Positions 11,900-23,938 of a stretch of DNA of 64,000 nucleotides are shown one piece after another; position 1 is the first letter of the stretch; each line of letters opens with the position of its first letter. Source of the DNA: Diplosphaera chodatii (taxonomy: Eukaryota > Chlorophyta > Trebouxiophyceae > Prasiolales > Stichococcaceae); contig JAALGY010000015.1 in NCBI GenBank assembly GCA_032358165.1, positions 3,038,001-3,102,000 on the forward strand, written 5' to 3'. The position numbers and the translations under genes are program-made. Under the pieces are notes generated by a model. It did no database searches and was not told the DNA's origin. It saw nothing but the letters and a program-made list of their open reading frames with translations.

Positions 11900-12832
11900 C
11901 AGCTGAACGACAACGGGCACCATGTAGCGTGGGCAGCAGCCCTTGCATCATCGCTGGGTGATCAGCAATGCTGTGGGTGTGCGTGGCAGCGTCAGCACAG
12001 CATCGCCTCATGTTTGGTCCGGAGCAACAGACCAACCACTTCTGTAAGGTGGGTGGCATTGCTGAGTACTGGTGCATGCTGAAAGGGAGTGTAGGTGTGC
12101 ATGCGATGCAGGCATCCCGAACTGGGATGTCGTCCACTGGTCTTGCCTTATTCTCGCAGGCGCATCAGGGACATCAGCAGCAGAGCTGGCACTTAACATT
12201 GGTGTGCAGTGTGCACTGGTGGATGCACCGTCAATGCAGCGTGCACTTGACAGCAAGCCGGTGCCCTGGTTCGGGGGGCAGTAGTGTCGCCGGTTACACA
12301 ACTGGCGACTGCACAACTCAGCTTCTTGACACACTGTGTAGATGTTTGAGGGCAGGCAGCGCTCCTCGCTGCTGATTGTGCAGGTTGTCGTGTGGCGTGC
12401 AGAGCAGGGAGCATAGCCTGCTTGTCAGGTCGTGCCAAACATTGTGTATGAAAGCAGCCGTGCTTCCTGGTACTCAGAGGCGAGGCTAGCTTTATTTGTG
12501 GATAACATGAAGCAGGAGGTAGGTAAGCGCACCTCACACACATGTGTATCGTCCGACCCACATGCACCCATCAGCAGCAACCGATCCACAAAGCAACAAG
12601 AACGCGATATGCTCTGCACATTGCATCGAGAACTTCCATTCCAGCACGTCTGGATTGCACAACCAGTCCGACCCGATGTGGCCTGTCAGCACCGCCTTGT
12701 GTGGCCCACGCCACTTGCTTGCCGACGCCCTCCTTGGCTGGTGGCCATAAACACCAAGTGCACCATCCTTCTTGCTGGCTGCGCTTGCGTACTACTTCCT
12801 CTGCATCGCAGCCGTTCTGCAGTCCCACCAGC
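11900..12832. other. Spacer within duplication copy A
   Basis: Non-coding spacer between the module gene and the phytocyanin relic, partly alignable with 16075-17186. I see no gene in it. A TGTAA at about 12043 could serve the plus-strand gene. Confidence 0.4.
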
Positions 12833-13578
12833 TCAGCGGCGACCTCCTGACGAACTGACCGACTGGCCCGGCCCCGTGAAGGTGGTCTGTTCACCTGCAG
12901 CATATCGCAGATACAAAATCACTGCACCACCTGCCAGATGCAGAGACCTGTTTCCATGACACCATGCACTCGGCTATGACATGCAGGCCAGGCCCCATCC
13001 CCTCAGTGGAAACTGCGACCAGCAGGGCACGACACGGTCTGGGCTGGGGCGGCCGCAGATGTGCATGTCAATCACAGCACCGTCACTCTACACGACCGTA
13101 CAGGCGATGAGTCTGGTCAAATATGTTGTGCATACCCGGGGGGCCAGAGGCGGCGGCGGCGCTGCCGTTGATGGAGGTGTGCACCGTGGAGAGCGATCAA
13201 CCCAAGGGCCAGCGTGCACATGCTACAGCCTGCACTGTGCATGGAACTTTGAGAGGCAGCAGCATTTCCATGTTGGCCACAGCCAGCTGCTTCGGTGCGA
13301 AGTGCTGCCCCTTGCTGTCTGCTGGTCGCCAGCATGCAACAGCACACATTGCGCTGCAAAGACTCACCTGGCTGCCGGGGCCGGACGAGGCGCGCTGCTC
13401 GCCGCCGGGCGCGGCCGGGGTGGCGGAGGTGCCCGCCGCGCCACACTTGGGTGCCCGCAAACCATTTGATGATGCTTGATGACCTGGCCTGCACAGCAGT
13501 CGGTAGAGCTCCTCGTGTGTGTCAATGCAGGCGCCTTTGCAGGATGCACCCTGCTGAGGTCAGCGTCTGGCCCCAGCG

Positions 13579-13609
<31 letters not shown>

Positions 13610-13772
13610 CGGTGTACAGCTGTGGTGGTGGCGGTGGTTGGCGACTGGTCACTGCCAAAGTGCCACATCATGACGACCCACCCTGGGCACATTTGCTGCC
13701 CTGCTGGCTGGTGAACCAGTAGGTACCAGGCGTGTCCAGGGTCAGCGCCTGAGTGGTGTCGGTGCGGCTTGG
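12833..13772 (-). pseudogene. Truncated phytocyanin-like gene, 3' exons only
   Basis: Only counterparts of exons 5-8 of the gene at 17187-19521 are present: 13772..13682 (ends SQQGSKCAQ), about 13490..13376, about 13180..13133, and 12894..12833 (ends SGGRR then TGA). Signal peptide, N-terminal domain half and exons 2-4 are missing because the duplication breakpoint lies just upstream near 13803. The second exon also differs from its intact copy by a net 8 nt near its start, breaking the frame. A CAG tract sits in an intron. A secreted protein cannot be made from this piece alone. Confidence 0.75.
13580..13606. repeat. (CAG)9 microsatellite
   Basis: Nine uninterrupted CAG units lie in an intron of the phytocyanin relic. 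The aligned place in copy B lacks the expansion. Confidence 0.9.
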
Positions 13773-13807
13773 CTGCAGGCGCGCATTACACCGCTGTCAG
13801 CAGTGCC

Positions 13808-14056
13808 ACTTTGCACTTGCTGCTCTGCTGCAGGCCGGTCGCTGCGGTTGGCAGGGCGGCGTCTGGCGCTACTGGGTGGGGCCCTCGGCAGCAGCGCCCG
13901 CGCGGACAGCAGCTGCGCCAGGCATCCTGCTGCTGCTGCGCCGCCTACTGGCCGCGGTTGGTGCATATCGTGCTTGGTCGACAGCGGTGGCGCCTGCAGC
14001 TGCCCCGGCTGCATCCTGACCCTGCGTACCAAGCATAAGAGCATGTGCTTCAGCAT
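13808..14056 (-). pseudogene. Truncated 5' end of the coiled-coil gene
   Basis: Similar to 9605-9838, the first 230 nt of the coiled-coil gene, including the start context (AAGATG) and GGGTCAGGATGCAGCC. An 8-nt length difference just after the start codon shifts the frame, and everything past 13808 is missing, so only about 80 codons of a protein of about 1244 aa are represented. Confidence 0.7.
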
Positions 14057-15328
14057 CTTGGCCTTCTCCAGCAGGCTAAGAATTGCCGAAGCGCGCAACA
14101 ATATCCGCGTGTAAATCTTGCAGTATGACCTGGTTGTAGTGCATGTCGTGTGTTGCAAAAGATCTCCGGCTGCACACCTGATGGCGGTGCGCTGTGACAT
14201 CGGCGGCGCCCCAGCTGAGCAGCGAGCGCATGCAGCCGCCGCTCGCCGGCCGTCTCCACATCGAGTCAAAGTGAAGACCTTTTAACCGATGAGTGTCTAT
14301 GCAACCCGCAACGGCAGTGCTACGGTGCCGCTGCACCGTATGCAGCAGCAGATGTGCACTTCGTCGATTGCCCGAGTGCGTGGCTGGCAGTCGAGGCAGA
14401 CATGCAACTCTTCACTGATTGCTAAATGTGCATGCTGACCATCTATACTGCAGGACTAATGTCGCTGTCAATTGGCTGCGTCGCAGATGTTGTGCACCAG
14501 CAGGGCGGGTGCAAGATCGTCTGCTGAAGTCCTTGCACGTATCGGAAGACCATGCAGTGACGGGTTGCTGTGACTTGCGCAAGCGTCTGGGACCGCGCCA
14601 GCAGAGAGCCTCTGCTGTAAAGTCGCGAAAGAAAAGGCGGGAGACTTGGTTTCTGGGCAGACCATGGACAATTGGGACATGCTGCAGATCCAAGCCGATC
14701 CAAGAGATTCACATGTGCAGGCATACAAAGCGTCGCAGCAACACATCTGCCGGCACAAAACATCTCACATTGCAACCGTGGCAGCTTGCACCAGTCTGCA
14801 TTAGTGCACTTTGCAGAACCAAACAGCTGCAACCTGGGTTCACTGATGCGATCAATGTTTGCAGCAATGCATATAGTAGTTCGGTCCAAAACATGTCTGA
14901 TGCCAGCTGCTGCTGCGATTATTCGAGTAGCATGCCCACGTGTTCTATGCCAACTCGTTGCAGCAGCCACGAGGCCATGTCGCCGTGGTGTGCACGCTGA
15001 GACAATGCAGGTGCAGTGCCGCAACTTTGGAGCGATACATGCTGCGGGCAGCAGGCCCCTCCCTTTTGCGGATTGGAAAACAGCAGCACAACAAGTTGCG
15101 GCGCACAATGCTACAAGTTGTCAGCCGGACCCCTCCACTGCACACAATGCGCATGCGGAGGTGTGATCACAATGTAGCAGCATGCAAGCACTACGCAGGC
15201 AGACACGCGTTGAAGCTGAGGTCACGTCAAGCAACAAGCTAGTATGATTGCAGGGGTAGCTGCAGCCTGCTGTAGGACTTCATCACACTGCCAACTCTCC
15301 TCAGCCGCTGAGCTGTGCACGCGTCAGC

Positions 15329-16074
15329 ATGAGGCTGTCCCAACTGCACGCACAGGCCACCAGGACCTGCGTGCAGTGTCACGAGGCGTACCCCGCACGT
15401 TATTTCCGAGCGGTGGCAGGCGCTCCAGACGGGCTGCACATCCTGTGCCGGGGTTGCTGGTCAGAAGAGTGCGAGAGGTAGGTTCTCAGGATTAGTCCCG
15501 CACCACTGCCCCTTTCCACACAGCCACACGGTGCATCACGCGAGCTTGGCTGTGTGGGATCCTGGGGTGTCTTACGCGCAGGCGACGAGGCACTTTCAGG
15601 GCTACGCTGGCATTGTCAGAAGCAGTGGGTCGGAAGGTCTGCCGCGGCTGTCAGCTGGATCTGCTGGCCTCCCACTTCCAAAGATCCCAGGATAGCCCAG
15701 ACGGGCGCAGACCCCGATGCAGGACATGCACTGCCCAGCGGGATGCACAGCGACCGCGCCACCAGCCAGCAGTCGCACAGCAGCGGTGCACACAGTGTCG
15801 GGAGCTGCTGCCAGCCGGGGACTTTTACGGAAATCCGAGGCACAGCACCGGCCTTTCCAGCACGTGCCGCAGGTGCGATATATCGGCAATAATTGCACGA
15901 GCTCAGGGCCGGCAGCCGCCATCTGTTCAGCCCGCAGCACAGCTTACGTGCAACGTGTGCGGCTTGCACAAAGACACCACTGAGTTCTCCCTCAGCAAAA
16001 GCTCAACCTTTGGGCGCCACGAAGTATGCAAGAGCTGCGATGCCGAAAAATATAAGCGGCGTACGCATGAGTGA
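15329..16074 (+). CDS. Four-cysteine module protein, copy B
   Basis: Exons 15329..15477 and 15600..16074 reproduce the copy A structure exactly (149-nt first exon, same phase) and give 207 aa. All four modules keep their cysteines, aromatic residue and glycine: RTCVQC/CRGC, KVCRGC/CRTC, QRCTQC/CRRC, LTCNVC/CKSC. Changes against copy A fall mainly between the cysteines and in the charged tail (KYKRRTHE), as expected of a gene still under selection on its metal sites. Function unknown. It shares a divergent spacer with the coiled-coil gene relic at 13808-14056. Confidence 0.65.
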
Positions 16075-17186
16075 ACAGCTGAGCGCCAAGGGTCAAGCTG
16101 CAGCGCGGGGGCAGGCCTGCAGTCTCCGACGCGCAAGTCAGCTCGTCACATGGTGGCACTGGCATCAGCATGTTTTGGCAGCCTCAGCACAGCATAGCTT
16201 GGTGGGTTGTGGACAACATCCACAGACTAGCCTCAGCTCCTGGCAACAGGTGGGCTTGCAAGCTGTGTGCTCCAAATTGTGGCATCGGCGCCTATAGTCA
16301 TGCATGATTAGCACGTGTCCCTCAATTCACAAACAATTCAACAGTGGGGCTGGTCTTTCCAGGAGCATCAGCTGCAGAGGCGGGTTGGCGTAGGGTGTAA
16401 TGCATGCTCTGCAGTGTGATAGATGCGGCGCCTCTGACACGGAGTGCATCCAATAGCAAGCTATGGGATGAGCTGGGGTGGCAGCCTGTCAGGCATGCAT
16501 CGCATTGGGAGCAGGCAACGATTGATATTGCTGAGCAGTGCGGCCCGTCGTGGGTTGCAAGCCAGCATAGTGCAGATGCTATCAGTCTCCAGGCAGTAAT
16601 GCGCAGTTTGACTTTACCTGCACTGATTGCCCGTGGCGCAAACTCTTGGCAGTCTGGTCTATGATTCTGTTGTTGATAGAGCTTGGCCATTTTCATGACG
16701 CATTACCAAAGCGCTATTGGCGAGTTTTGCCACTGAACGATCGGCAACCTCATGAAAAATGACGAGTTTTGCGAGATGTTGTGACCCTTATTAGATGTGA
16801 TGTAATAACACACATCGTCGGAGGCTGCTGAATCACAGAGGGAGGGTAGGTTTGCGCCATGACATCAGGCAGGAAGCAGCACAGAACCTCACGCACGCAC
16901 GCATGCATACCAATGTCGAACTCACATGCGCCCATCAGCAGCATCTGATCCACAAAGCAACATGAACGCGATCTGATGTGCAAGCTTGCATACAATAGCT
17001 TCCTGTCAGCACATATATAACTGACACTTCTGTCAGCCGCGCCTTGCAGCCGGTACCCTTGCTTGCCAAGGCCTTGCTTGACTGGTGCGTGACCACAGCA
17101 CCAGGTGCAGCCAGCCATCCTTTTTGCCGGCTGTCTCATCTGTATGCCTTCCTCTGCACTGCAGCCGTGTCTGCATCCCCGCCAGC
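16075..17186. other. Spacer, no supported gene
   Basis: Spacer downstream of the module gene and the minus-strand phytocyanin gene, so it holds two 3' flanks. AT-richer than its surroundings around 16600-16800. No gene seen. Confidence 0.4.
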
Positions 17187-19521
17187 TCAGCGGCGGCCTC
17201 CGGACGAGCTGAACGACTGGCCCGGCCCCGTGAACGTGGTCTGCTCACCTGCAGCGTACCAGGCATAGTGATTCACTACATCTTTTGAAGACTGCAGAGA
17301 CCTGGGTGCGTCAACACAGCCTTCAATAGATGCGATGGTCGCAGGCAGAACATCAGAGACAGCCCCATAAAAGCACAGCTTGACACCGACGGTGATGTGA
17401 CCGGTGATGCATCAACCTGCACCTGGGGGTCCGGAGGCGGCGGCGGCGCTGCCGTTGTTGGACGAGGTGGAGGTGCCGCCCGGCGGGCCCGATGCAGACG
17501 CCTGGGCGCAGCAGAAACTTAGCAGATGAAGTGGCAACCTATGTGGCACCCTGCTCAGCGTGGCACTCGCATGCCTGCACCTTAACATGCACTGCATTTG
17601 CTTGTGGTTGCAAGCGCGCCCACGCACGGGCTGCCTCACGTCCACCAGCAGCCATGGGCCTCGTTGCCCGGCAGCGTTGCTGATACCTGGATGAGCAAAA
17701 CCCTACTGGCATGTACCTGGCTGCCGGGGCCGGACGAGGTGCGCTGCTCGCCGCCGGGCGTGGCGGAGGTGGCGGAGGTGCCCGCCGCGCTGCAGGTGCC
17801 CGCCGGCACTGTCACCTTGATCGCCTGGCCTGCAGCAATGGCCCACAGAGCACTCTGGTAGCATTGCACAAGTATTGCACACAGCAGGTCTGGGGCATGA
17901 ATCCACTTTGCCGGAGAGTGCGAATCGCATGTGCTGAGGTTGTCTGTGCTGGCAGCAGCAGAGCGGCGCGCGCGGCAGCGGCGGCAGCTGGCAGGTGGCT
18001 GCCGGGGCGGGGAGTCAATGTGCCTCACCCTGGGCGCAGTCGTCGTCCTGCTGGCTGGTGAACCAGTAGGTGCCGGGCGTGTTCAGGGTCAGCGCCTGGG
18101 TGGTGTCGGTGCGGCTTGGCTGCAGGCGCGCATTGAACAGCAGTCAGCAGCCCGGAGTCACACAGCCTAGCTTAGGGTGGCTAGCCATAGACGCTCTCAT
18201 AGATGTAAAAAAGACCTCACGGAAGACACAAGGCAAATGGGCATGCCGAAACATGCAGCCAGACGATCACCGGGCCTGCTTCCTGTTCCTTTCGGTGCAG
18301 AAGCCCAGAAGTAGTGGCAGGCGCATGGTGTGACAGCATGAGAACTGACCGCAAACAGCGTGCGCTGGCCGGTGGCGGGGTTGTTGGTGAAGCTGGCAGG
18401 GCAGGCGCCGGACGACAGCTGCTGAATGCCGTGCGTCTCACCCAGCTGCATACAACCATTTCGCTGTGATCCCTTACTACTCACTTTACCTAGCGGAGCA
18501 TTCTGATGGAACACCCCACTGCAATTTGAAACCGGCGTCATGTTGTGCACCACATATGCTCCGTGCCTCTGGCAAAAGGATCAGGCATCATCTTGACGTG
18601 TGCGATGGTACAGCATGTAAAGGACGGAGATGCTGCTGGCAAGAAGTTGAGACTGTGTACCGGCCAGCCGAAAGTGATGCTGCTGCCGCAGCAAAGCGTC
18701 ACATCAGAGAACACCGGCCTGCCGTTCAGGATCGCCAGCAGGTTCGGTCCAGGGTTGACAATCTGCAGGAGCAGAGACACACTATGTGCTGCATCTCTGC
18801 CATAACTCAACTATCAGCTTCAGTGCATGTGGGCGTCTGTCACACTGATCACAAACGCACTCCACAGAAAGTATACTATCAGTGCATGATACACTTTATG
18901 CACGATGCATGTGCCAATGGTCGAAAGCAAGCAGGGCTGCAGTGCGCACGGCAGTACCTTGGCAGGCGGGCGCCAGGGGTTGACGGTCCACCCTGGGGTG
19001 CACAGCGGCGCCACCGGGAAAGGGTTGAAGAACGGGAAGTTGAAGGGGAAGCCGGCCTGTAGTGCCATAGGATCCTCAGAACTCTGATAGTCTGGTCAGA
19101 GGCAACTGTATGTACAGCCTGAATTGCGAAGGACATCTTGCGCCGCAACAGTTGTGCAGCTATGCCGCTGCGACGCTGGCACCCAGGTGCTATTCCAACA
19201 TGAAACGCTTGAAAGATCAGGGCAGCAACCACATGTGTGCAAACCGCTACAAGGGGTCAGCGGGCCCAGACCAACCAAGGGTGCCTGAGCTGGCCAAGAA
19301 AGTGCAGCTGCCAAGCAGGTCCCAAGTGCGACTTAGCCGTCTGCAGGTGTGCAACATCACTGCTGTCCCTTGCAGCGGTGTAACGTGACCGGACGCACCC
19401 CAGCAAAGGCGCCAGCGTTGCCTGCGACAGCGCCGGCTGCCGCCTGGCCGTGCGCGGCCGGTGCCAATGCCAGCGCCAGAAGCACGAATGCTGCCGCCAG
19501 TTTTGCCGCCGGTGCCCTCAT
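17187..19521 (-). CDS. Secreted phytocyanin-like protein (P3)
   Basis: Eight exons (minus): 19521..19399, 19056..18958, 18762..18661, 18445..18350, 18119..18029, 17829..17717, 17501..17423, 17248..17187; phases close and give 254 aa. N-terminal signal peptide (LAAAFVLLALALAPAAHGQ). The cupredoxin-like domain (about 75-180) shows SDVTLCCGSSITFGW, THGIQQLSSGACPASF and PGTYWFTSQQDDCAQGQ. By phytocyanin alignment His113 matches the first copper ligand and Cys123/Cys167 the structural disulfide, but the copper Cys position is Ser162 and the second His is Asp166. A Gly/Ala/Ser/Pro tail follows, ending QSFSSSGGRR. Likely extracellular or wall-associated and not a classical blue-copper site. Its last four exons are duplicated at 12833-13772. 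Confidence 0.7.
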
Positions 19522-20069
19522 GACTGCTGTTTCCCTCGGCAGAGACGCTCGGGAGCTGACAAGCCTTTGTCCTGATGATTGGATAGCAAACACAGACCTG
19601 CTGCCAGCAGGGACGACGGCTCTGCAGAGGCGTCTGCTGATGCAACACACACCTGAGGCTTGAAGTCCTGCGATGCCTTCAACCAAGCAGCAGAGTAGTG
19701 CGAGCAAGTGTATGTTGCTGCGAGCGAACTATGAGTGAGACTGGTCGGTGCTGGGTGCATTCGGGCCTTCGATGGCAGCCAGCTGTCTGGTACGAGCGCG
19801 GCGATCTGAATCAGCATTACAGGTGGACGTTTGCAGGGTGCGAAGCAGGGTCAGAGTGATGCAGTAGCACACTGGTCATCTGCCCAACTACAGTAGCCGT
19901 CTTCAGATGTAGACCAGCTTTAAGCTTCTTATATCTACAGATGACAGTGCTGTGTATACGTGCGAGCGAGACGGTGTACTGCACAATTTAAAAAACGTAA
20001 GACAGGGTATGCCGTGGCGCAAGTCAAATGCCACTCTTGCCAGCGCTCACCAGCGTGCGTGGGTACACT

Positions 20070-21638
20070 TCAGCCAGCTGCTGCAGCAGAGGCAGAGCCG
20101 CTGCCGCCACTACCTATGAAATGGCCCAACATTTTCTCAGAAGGATCTCCAGTTGAATGTGTGCCAGGCAGCCTTGTCACTACGCACTTCGTATCATTAT
20201 TGCATGTCATGTTGAGGGTGCACCTGTGAAGCCAGCGGTGCCATTGTTGCACTGTCCTGCAGCACCGCCAGGGATGCTGATGCGAAACAGCATGCCTGCG
20301 TATTTGCAGCTGCCGTCAGACTCGCCCAGAATATCGTCAGAGGTCTGCAGATGGACAACCCGCAGCGAGAACGCGAAGTATGTGCTGAATATCATGGAGT
20401 GCTCATCTCAAGCATGCCTGTTCACCTCGTGTGCAGTCATCAGCATGCTGAGAGGTGATGAAGTACTGCAGGGAGCCACACATCAACGAACGCTTCACTG
20501 AGTTACCCAGCACATCATCTGTGTCATTGGACGGCCACACAGTGTTTCTGTGCGGTGTGCAACAGTACACAAAGCAGCAGCAACATTAGGCCATGCTACA
20601 GGTTTCGCTCGTGCAAGCAACAAGAGGTGTGTCTGCACTATGAGTATGATGTAAGTCAGCTTACGGTGCCGGGGCGGGGAAAGCGCAGCGTTGCGGAGCC
20701 GGAGTTCGTGACGGGCACCAGGGGCTTGAAGCCGGCAGCGGGGTTGTTGGCGAAGGTGGCGGGGCAGGCGCCCCTGCGCAGCTGGAACACGCCATGCGGG
20801 CGCTGCAGAACAGACAGACGACCTCCGTGAGAGGCAGCAGCAGCGGCTGTACATGCGGAGAGGGTAGTGTAGCATTGATCAAGTCAACAACATGGCTGCC
20901 TATAGCAATGGCACATGGACGGTGTAGGCATAGACTATAGCAGCAGCATGCCCTTTTATTGACTACAGACGACCGCAGGGCATGTCACCTCAGCGCTGCA
21001 GACTCTTGCTGTTGCTCACATATTTGAATGCAGCCCTGTCATACTGCAAATGCCTGGGGAGGCACAGCAGTCAGTGCCGCACCGACCAGCGGAAGTCCAG
21101 GGTGCCGCCGCAGCACAGCGTGACGGGCGCGTAGCTGGAGTTGTCGGCAGTCAGCAGGCCCGGCGGCGAGCCAAACAGCAGGCTGGGGATGCCCCACGGG
21201 GAGCGCGTCACCGCCATGTCGCACGTCTGCATGCAGACACCATCTGACGACGTCAGCAGCCGCGCTTACAGCATGCAGACATGCGTGGCATATGACGCTT
21301 GGTCATTTGGTACTGCTTTTAAGCGCCGGCAGCAGCAGCGGGTGGCAGGTGACAAGCAGTGTAAGCGGCAGCAGCATTATACTGTGCTGTCACCAGCCTT
21401 CTGCTTTGTGACCAGTCACATGATACCTATGTGCGTCCCAGATCAGAATAGCCTGGCATGCAGCGGACCTGAGATGCGCATGCAGCAGTCTCAGTTTTGT
21501 GCACAACGTCCACACAGAGGCCGACAGCATACTGACCGAGTTGACGACGTCTCTCTGTGCATGGCCGGGCCTTGCTGCTAGGCAGCAGGTCAGGACCGCC
21601 AGGATAGCCCACACATTGCACCGCTGCGTTGCTGTCAT
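20070..21638 (-). CDS. Secreted phytocyanin-like protein, short tail (P2)
   Basis: Five exons (minus): 21638..21537, 21226..21083, 20802..20665, 20344..20224, 20113..20070, giving 182 aa. Signal peptide (WAILAVLTCCLAARPGHAQ), then TRSPWGIPSLLFGSPPG, APVTLCCGGTLDFRW, PHGVFQLRRGACPATF and TSDDILGESDGSCKYAGM. His85 matches the first copper ligand and Cys95/Cys141 the disulfide, with Met146 at the axial position; the copper Cys position is Ser130. Exons of 144 and 138 nt match lengths in its neighbours. Unlike its paralogues, the intron before GML(F) appears lost and the tail shrinks to SGGSGSASAAAAG. The exon 4 start (20344) is the least certain splice site: the YxF seen in paralogues is missing here. 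Confidence 0.6.
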
Positions 21639-22309
21639 GATGATGCGCCACTGCCCTGCCTTCTGACAGTACTGTAGACCGTCGAGCTGCTGAGCTATGA
21701 ACAGAAGCAGGTGAGCAATTCCAAGGCACAGCAGGCCTGGTCAGTGCTGCAAGGTCTGGGATTGGGAGCAGCCAAGCCACTCGATGTATGTGATGTGGAC
21801 TACTGCACAGTACGGGCTTCTACCTGCCTCCCTCTGGCTATGCCCACCCTCTTGGCACGGAGTGGGCACACAGCTGGAGACTCGCTGTGCAATGCAGGGC
21901 TTCAAGGTCAGGCAGACCTTGGTCTTGAGGAGATCCTCGGCACTTTGACCCTGGCTGATGATGGGGACCAGGGGTTCACTGGGTGTTGCTGATGATGATA
22001 CCAGCGAATGCAAGGCTCGGCGGCAGCTGTTGGGCTCCGTCTCGGATGCATGACAACAATTGATGCAGGACAGACAAAGATTGAATCAGGCATCGCAGCT
22101 GCTGACCAGTGCAATCAACACCATGCAGCAGGAATGCTGGGAGCCCTGCTCAATCCTTCCTCTCCGTAGTACCACTGATGATATTCCGCCACAGGGAGTC
22201 ATAGCAGTGCAGTCGGTCACCATGTTGACTGGGGAAACACTTCATCACAGACGTGGTCATTTGGTGCATGGATGACACCGCCATCTGTGGTCGTCCCGTA
22301 CATGCCCAT

Positions 22310-23938
22310 TCAGAACATGTCGAAGTCAGCCAGCATCAGCTTGCGGCGGCCCCCAGAGCTGCTGAATGACTGCCCAGGGGATGTGGATGTGAAGGACGTC
22401 CCTGGCGGGCCGGAGGCGGCGGCGGCGGAGCCAGGGGCGGTAGATGTAGAGGTACCCCCTAGTACAGGTGACATCAATTCAGCACAGCGAGTATCAATTC
22501 AGTGTTCGTACCATTGCGCAGGGCTTTGACCAGTGTCCTGGCGTCATACACAACGGGCACTGTGGCCACGATGACGGTTGTGGCGTTGATGGCGCGACAA
22601 CACCAGGTGTGCAAGGTTGAGGCAGCCATTGTGGGAAGCGCAGTACATCAGGATCGCATGAGCACCCCACCTGGTGGTCCGGAGGCGGCGGCCTGCGAGC
22701 CCGGAGCAGCTGCGGCGGCGGGGCAGGGGCCCACCACATCCACCGTGAACAGCATGCCTGCGTATGCAGTACCTTCCGTTGCAGAACTGCCGTGATGTTA
22801 ACGGTGCAAGCTGATTCTGCGGTCACAAGACCAAGAAGATACTTGCAGAATGCCCATGCAAGCTGATTCTGCGGTCATAAGACCAAGAAGATACTTGCAG
22901 AATGCCCACTCACCTGACGCACAGTCACCCGCCGCCTGGGATGTGAGGTGGTACTGCACAGCACCACACACCAGAGTTGGATTTTGGCGCGCTGTTACAA
23001 CAACTCGAGCTCCCGGCAGGGCGGTCATGCAGCAGGCTTACAAAAGGTGACACAGGCCCAAAGATTCACCTCGCACATTACGCATTGTGGCGCCAAGAAA
23101 AATTGCGAAAGCAACAAGGCAACCCCGTACCTTGCCCGTGGTGCCAAAGCGCAGCGACTGGGTGCCGTTCGGCGTGATGGCCTGCAGCTGCTGCTGCCCA
23201 GCTGCAGGGTTGTTCACGAAGGCTGCGGGGCAAGCGCGTGTAGCGAGCTGCCAGATGCCGTGCGATTGCTGCAGAGCAGAGGTGGCAAGCAGCACCAGTG
23301 ACAGCAGTGATGACTTGCAGTAGTAGCTGCATCAAGTTCATTGTGCAGGCGCACATGCCACATGATCGCAAACGAAGCCAGAGCAGTACCACTCACCGTC
23401 CAGCTGAAGTCGAGGGTGCCGCCACAGCACAGCGTCACATCAGAGTAGTTCTTGCCGCCAGGCGCCAGCAGCCCCGCAGGCAGACCAAACCTGCACATCT
23501 GCAAGTCTGTCGTAAACATAGGAGCTTCATCAACATGCATGCCAGTCGCATTATCAGCTGTCGGTGGCGGTGACGCACAGCAGCGCCGGCTGTCCCCATG
23601 GCGACCGGCTGGCTGTCTGCGCACACGCCGGCGGCACTGGCACAGGCGCAGGCACGACTGGGAAGCCGGCGCCTGCCGCCGCCTGCATGCATGCATGAAG
23701 TGTGGAACAACGACAGTCCTCTGCAGGAGTGCATCTTGTGACGCACCAGAAGCCAGAAATACTGAAGTACAGTTGATGACACGACGCTAGCAGCTAGCAG
23801 ATGCACCTGTGCTCCCCCTGCACCAGCTGAGCTGGCTGCAAAGGCCTGAGCGGATGCCAGAGGCAACGCGGCACAGGCGACGAGGACTGTGACCAAGGCT
23901 GCAACGCCCACAGCTGTCCCGTATGGCTGCCTCTTCAT
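22310..23938 (-). CDS. Secreted phytocyanin-like protein (P1)
   Basis: Seven exons (minus): 23938..23807, 23682..23575, 23498..23397, 23268..23131, 22953..22914, 22757..22671, 22458..22310, giving 251 aa. Signal peptide (VTVLVACAALPLASAQA). Domain landmarks: RSPWGQPALLC, SDVTLCCGGTLDFSW, SHGIWQLATRACPAAF, YHLTSQAAGDCASGM. His117, Cys127, Cys171 and Met175 match phytocyanin positions, but Ser165 replaces the copper Cys and Asp170 the second His. A repetitive tail (GTSTSTAPG, AAAASGPPG) ends SFSSSGGRRKLMLADFDMF. Resembles early-nodulin-like phytocyanins that lack copper. The exon 2 donor (GTCACC) is weak. Transcribed divergently from the paralogue at 24566, 627 bp away. Confidence 0.7.
22805..22908. 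repeat. 52-bp direct duplication in an intron
   Basis: Bases 22805-22856 and 22857-22908 are near-identical (one substitution seen). They lie in an intron of the minus phytocyanin gene, directly against the donor of the 40-nt exon. Confidence 0.9.

Larger units (their letters stand above)
9605..13803. repeat. Tandem duplication, copy A
   Basis: Copy A aligns along its length with 13808-18152. Anchors: the coiled-coil gene 5' exon (9610-9838 with 13812-14056), intergenic DNA, the module gene (11148-11899 with 15329-16074), the motif cccatcagcagca (near 12567 and 16930) and the last four phytocyanin exons (12833-13772 with 17187-18119). The offset drifts from about 4.2 to 4.35 kb through indels. 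Confidence 0.85.
13808..18152. repeat. Tandem duplication, copy B
   Basis: Second copy of the unit at 9605-13803. Its left end begins abruptly inside the coiled-coil gene 5' exon. Its right end loses similarity just upstream of exon 5 of the intact phytocyanin gene (cgcattgaacagcagtcag against cgcattacaccgctgtcag in copy A). The unit boundaries explain the two truncated genes at the central junction. Confidence 0.85.

Noticed and set aside
10551..15166. Plus-strand frames at 10551-10985 and 14672-15166 as a duplicated gene
   Set aside because: They share a C-terminal stretch because the DNA is duplicated, but no cysteine modules, signal peptide or splice sites are seen, and another frame is equally conserved.
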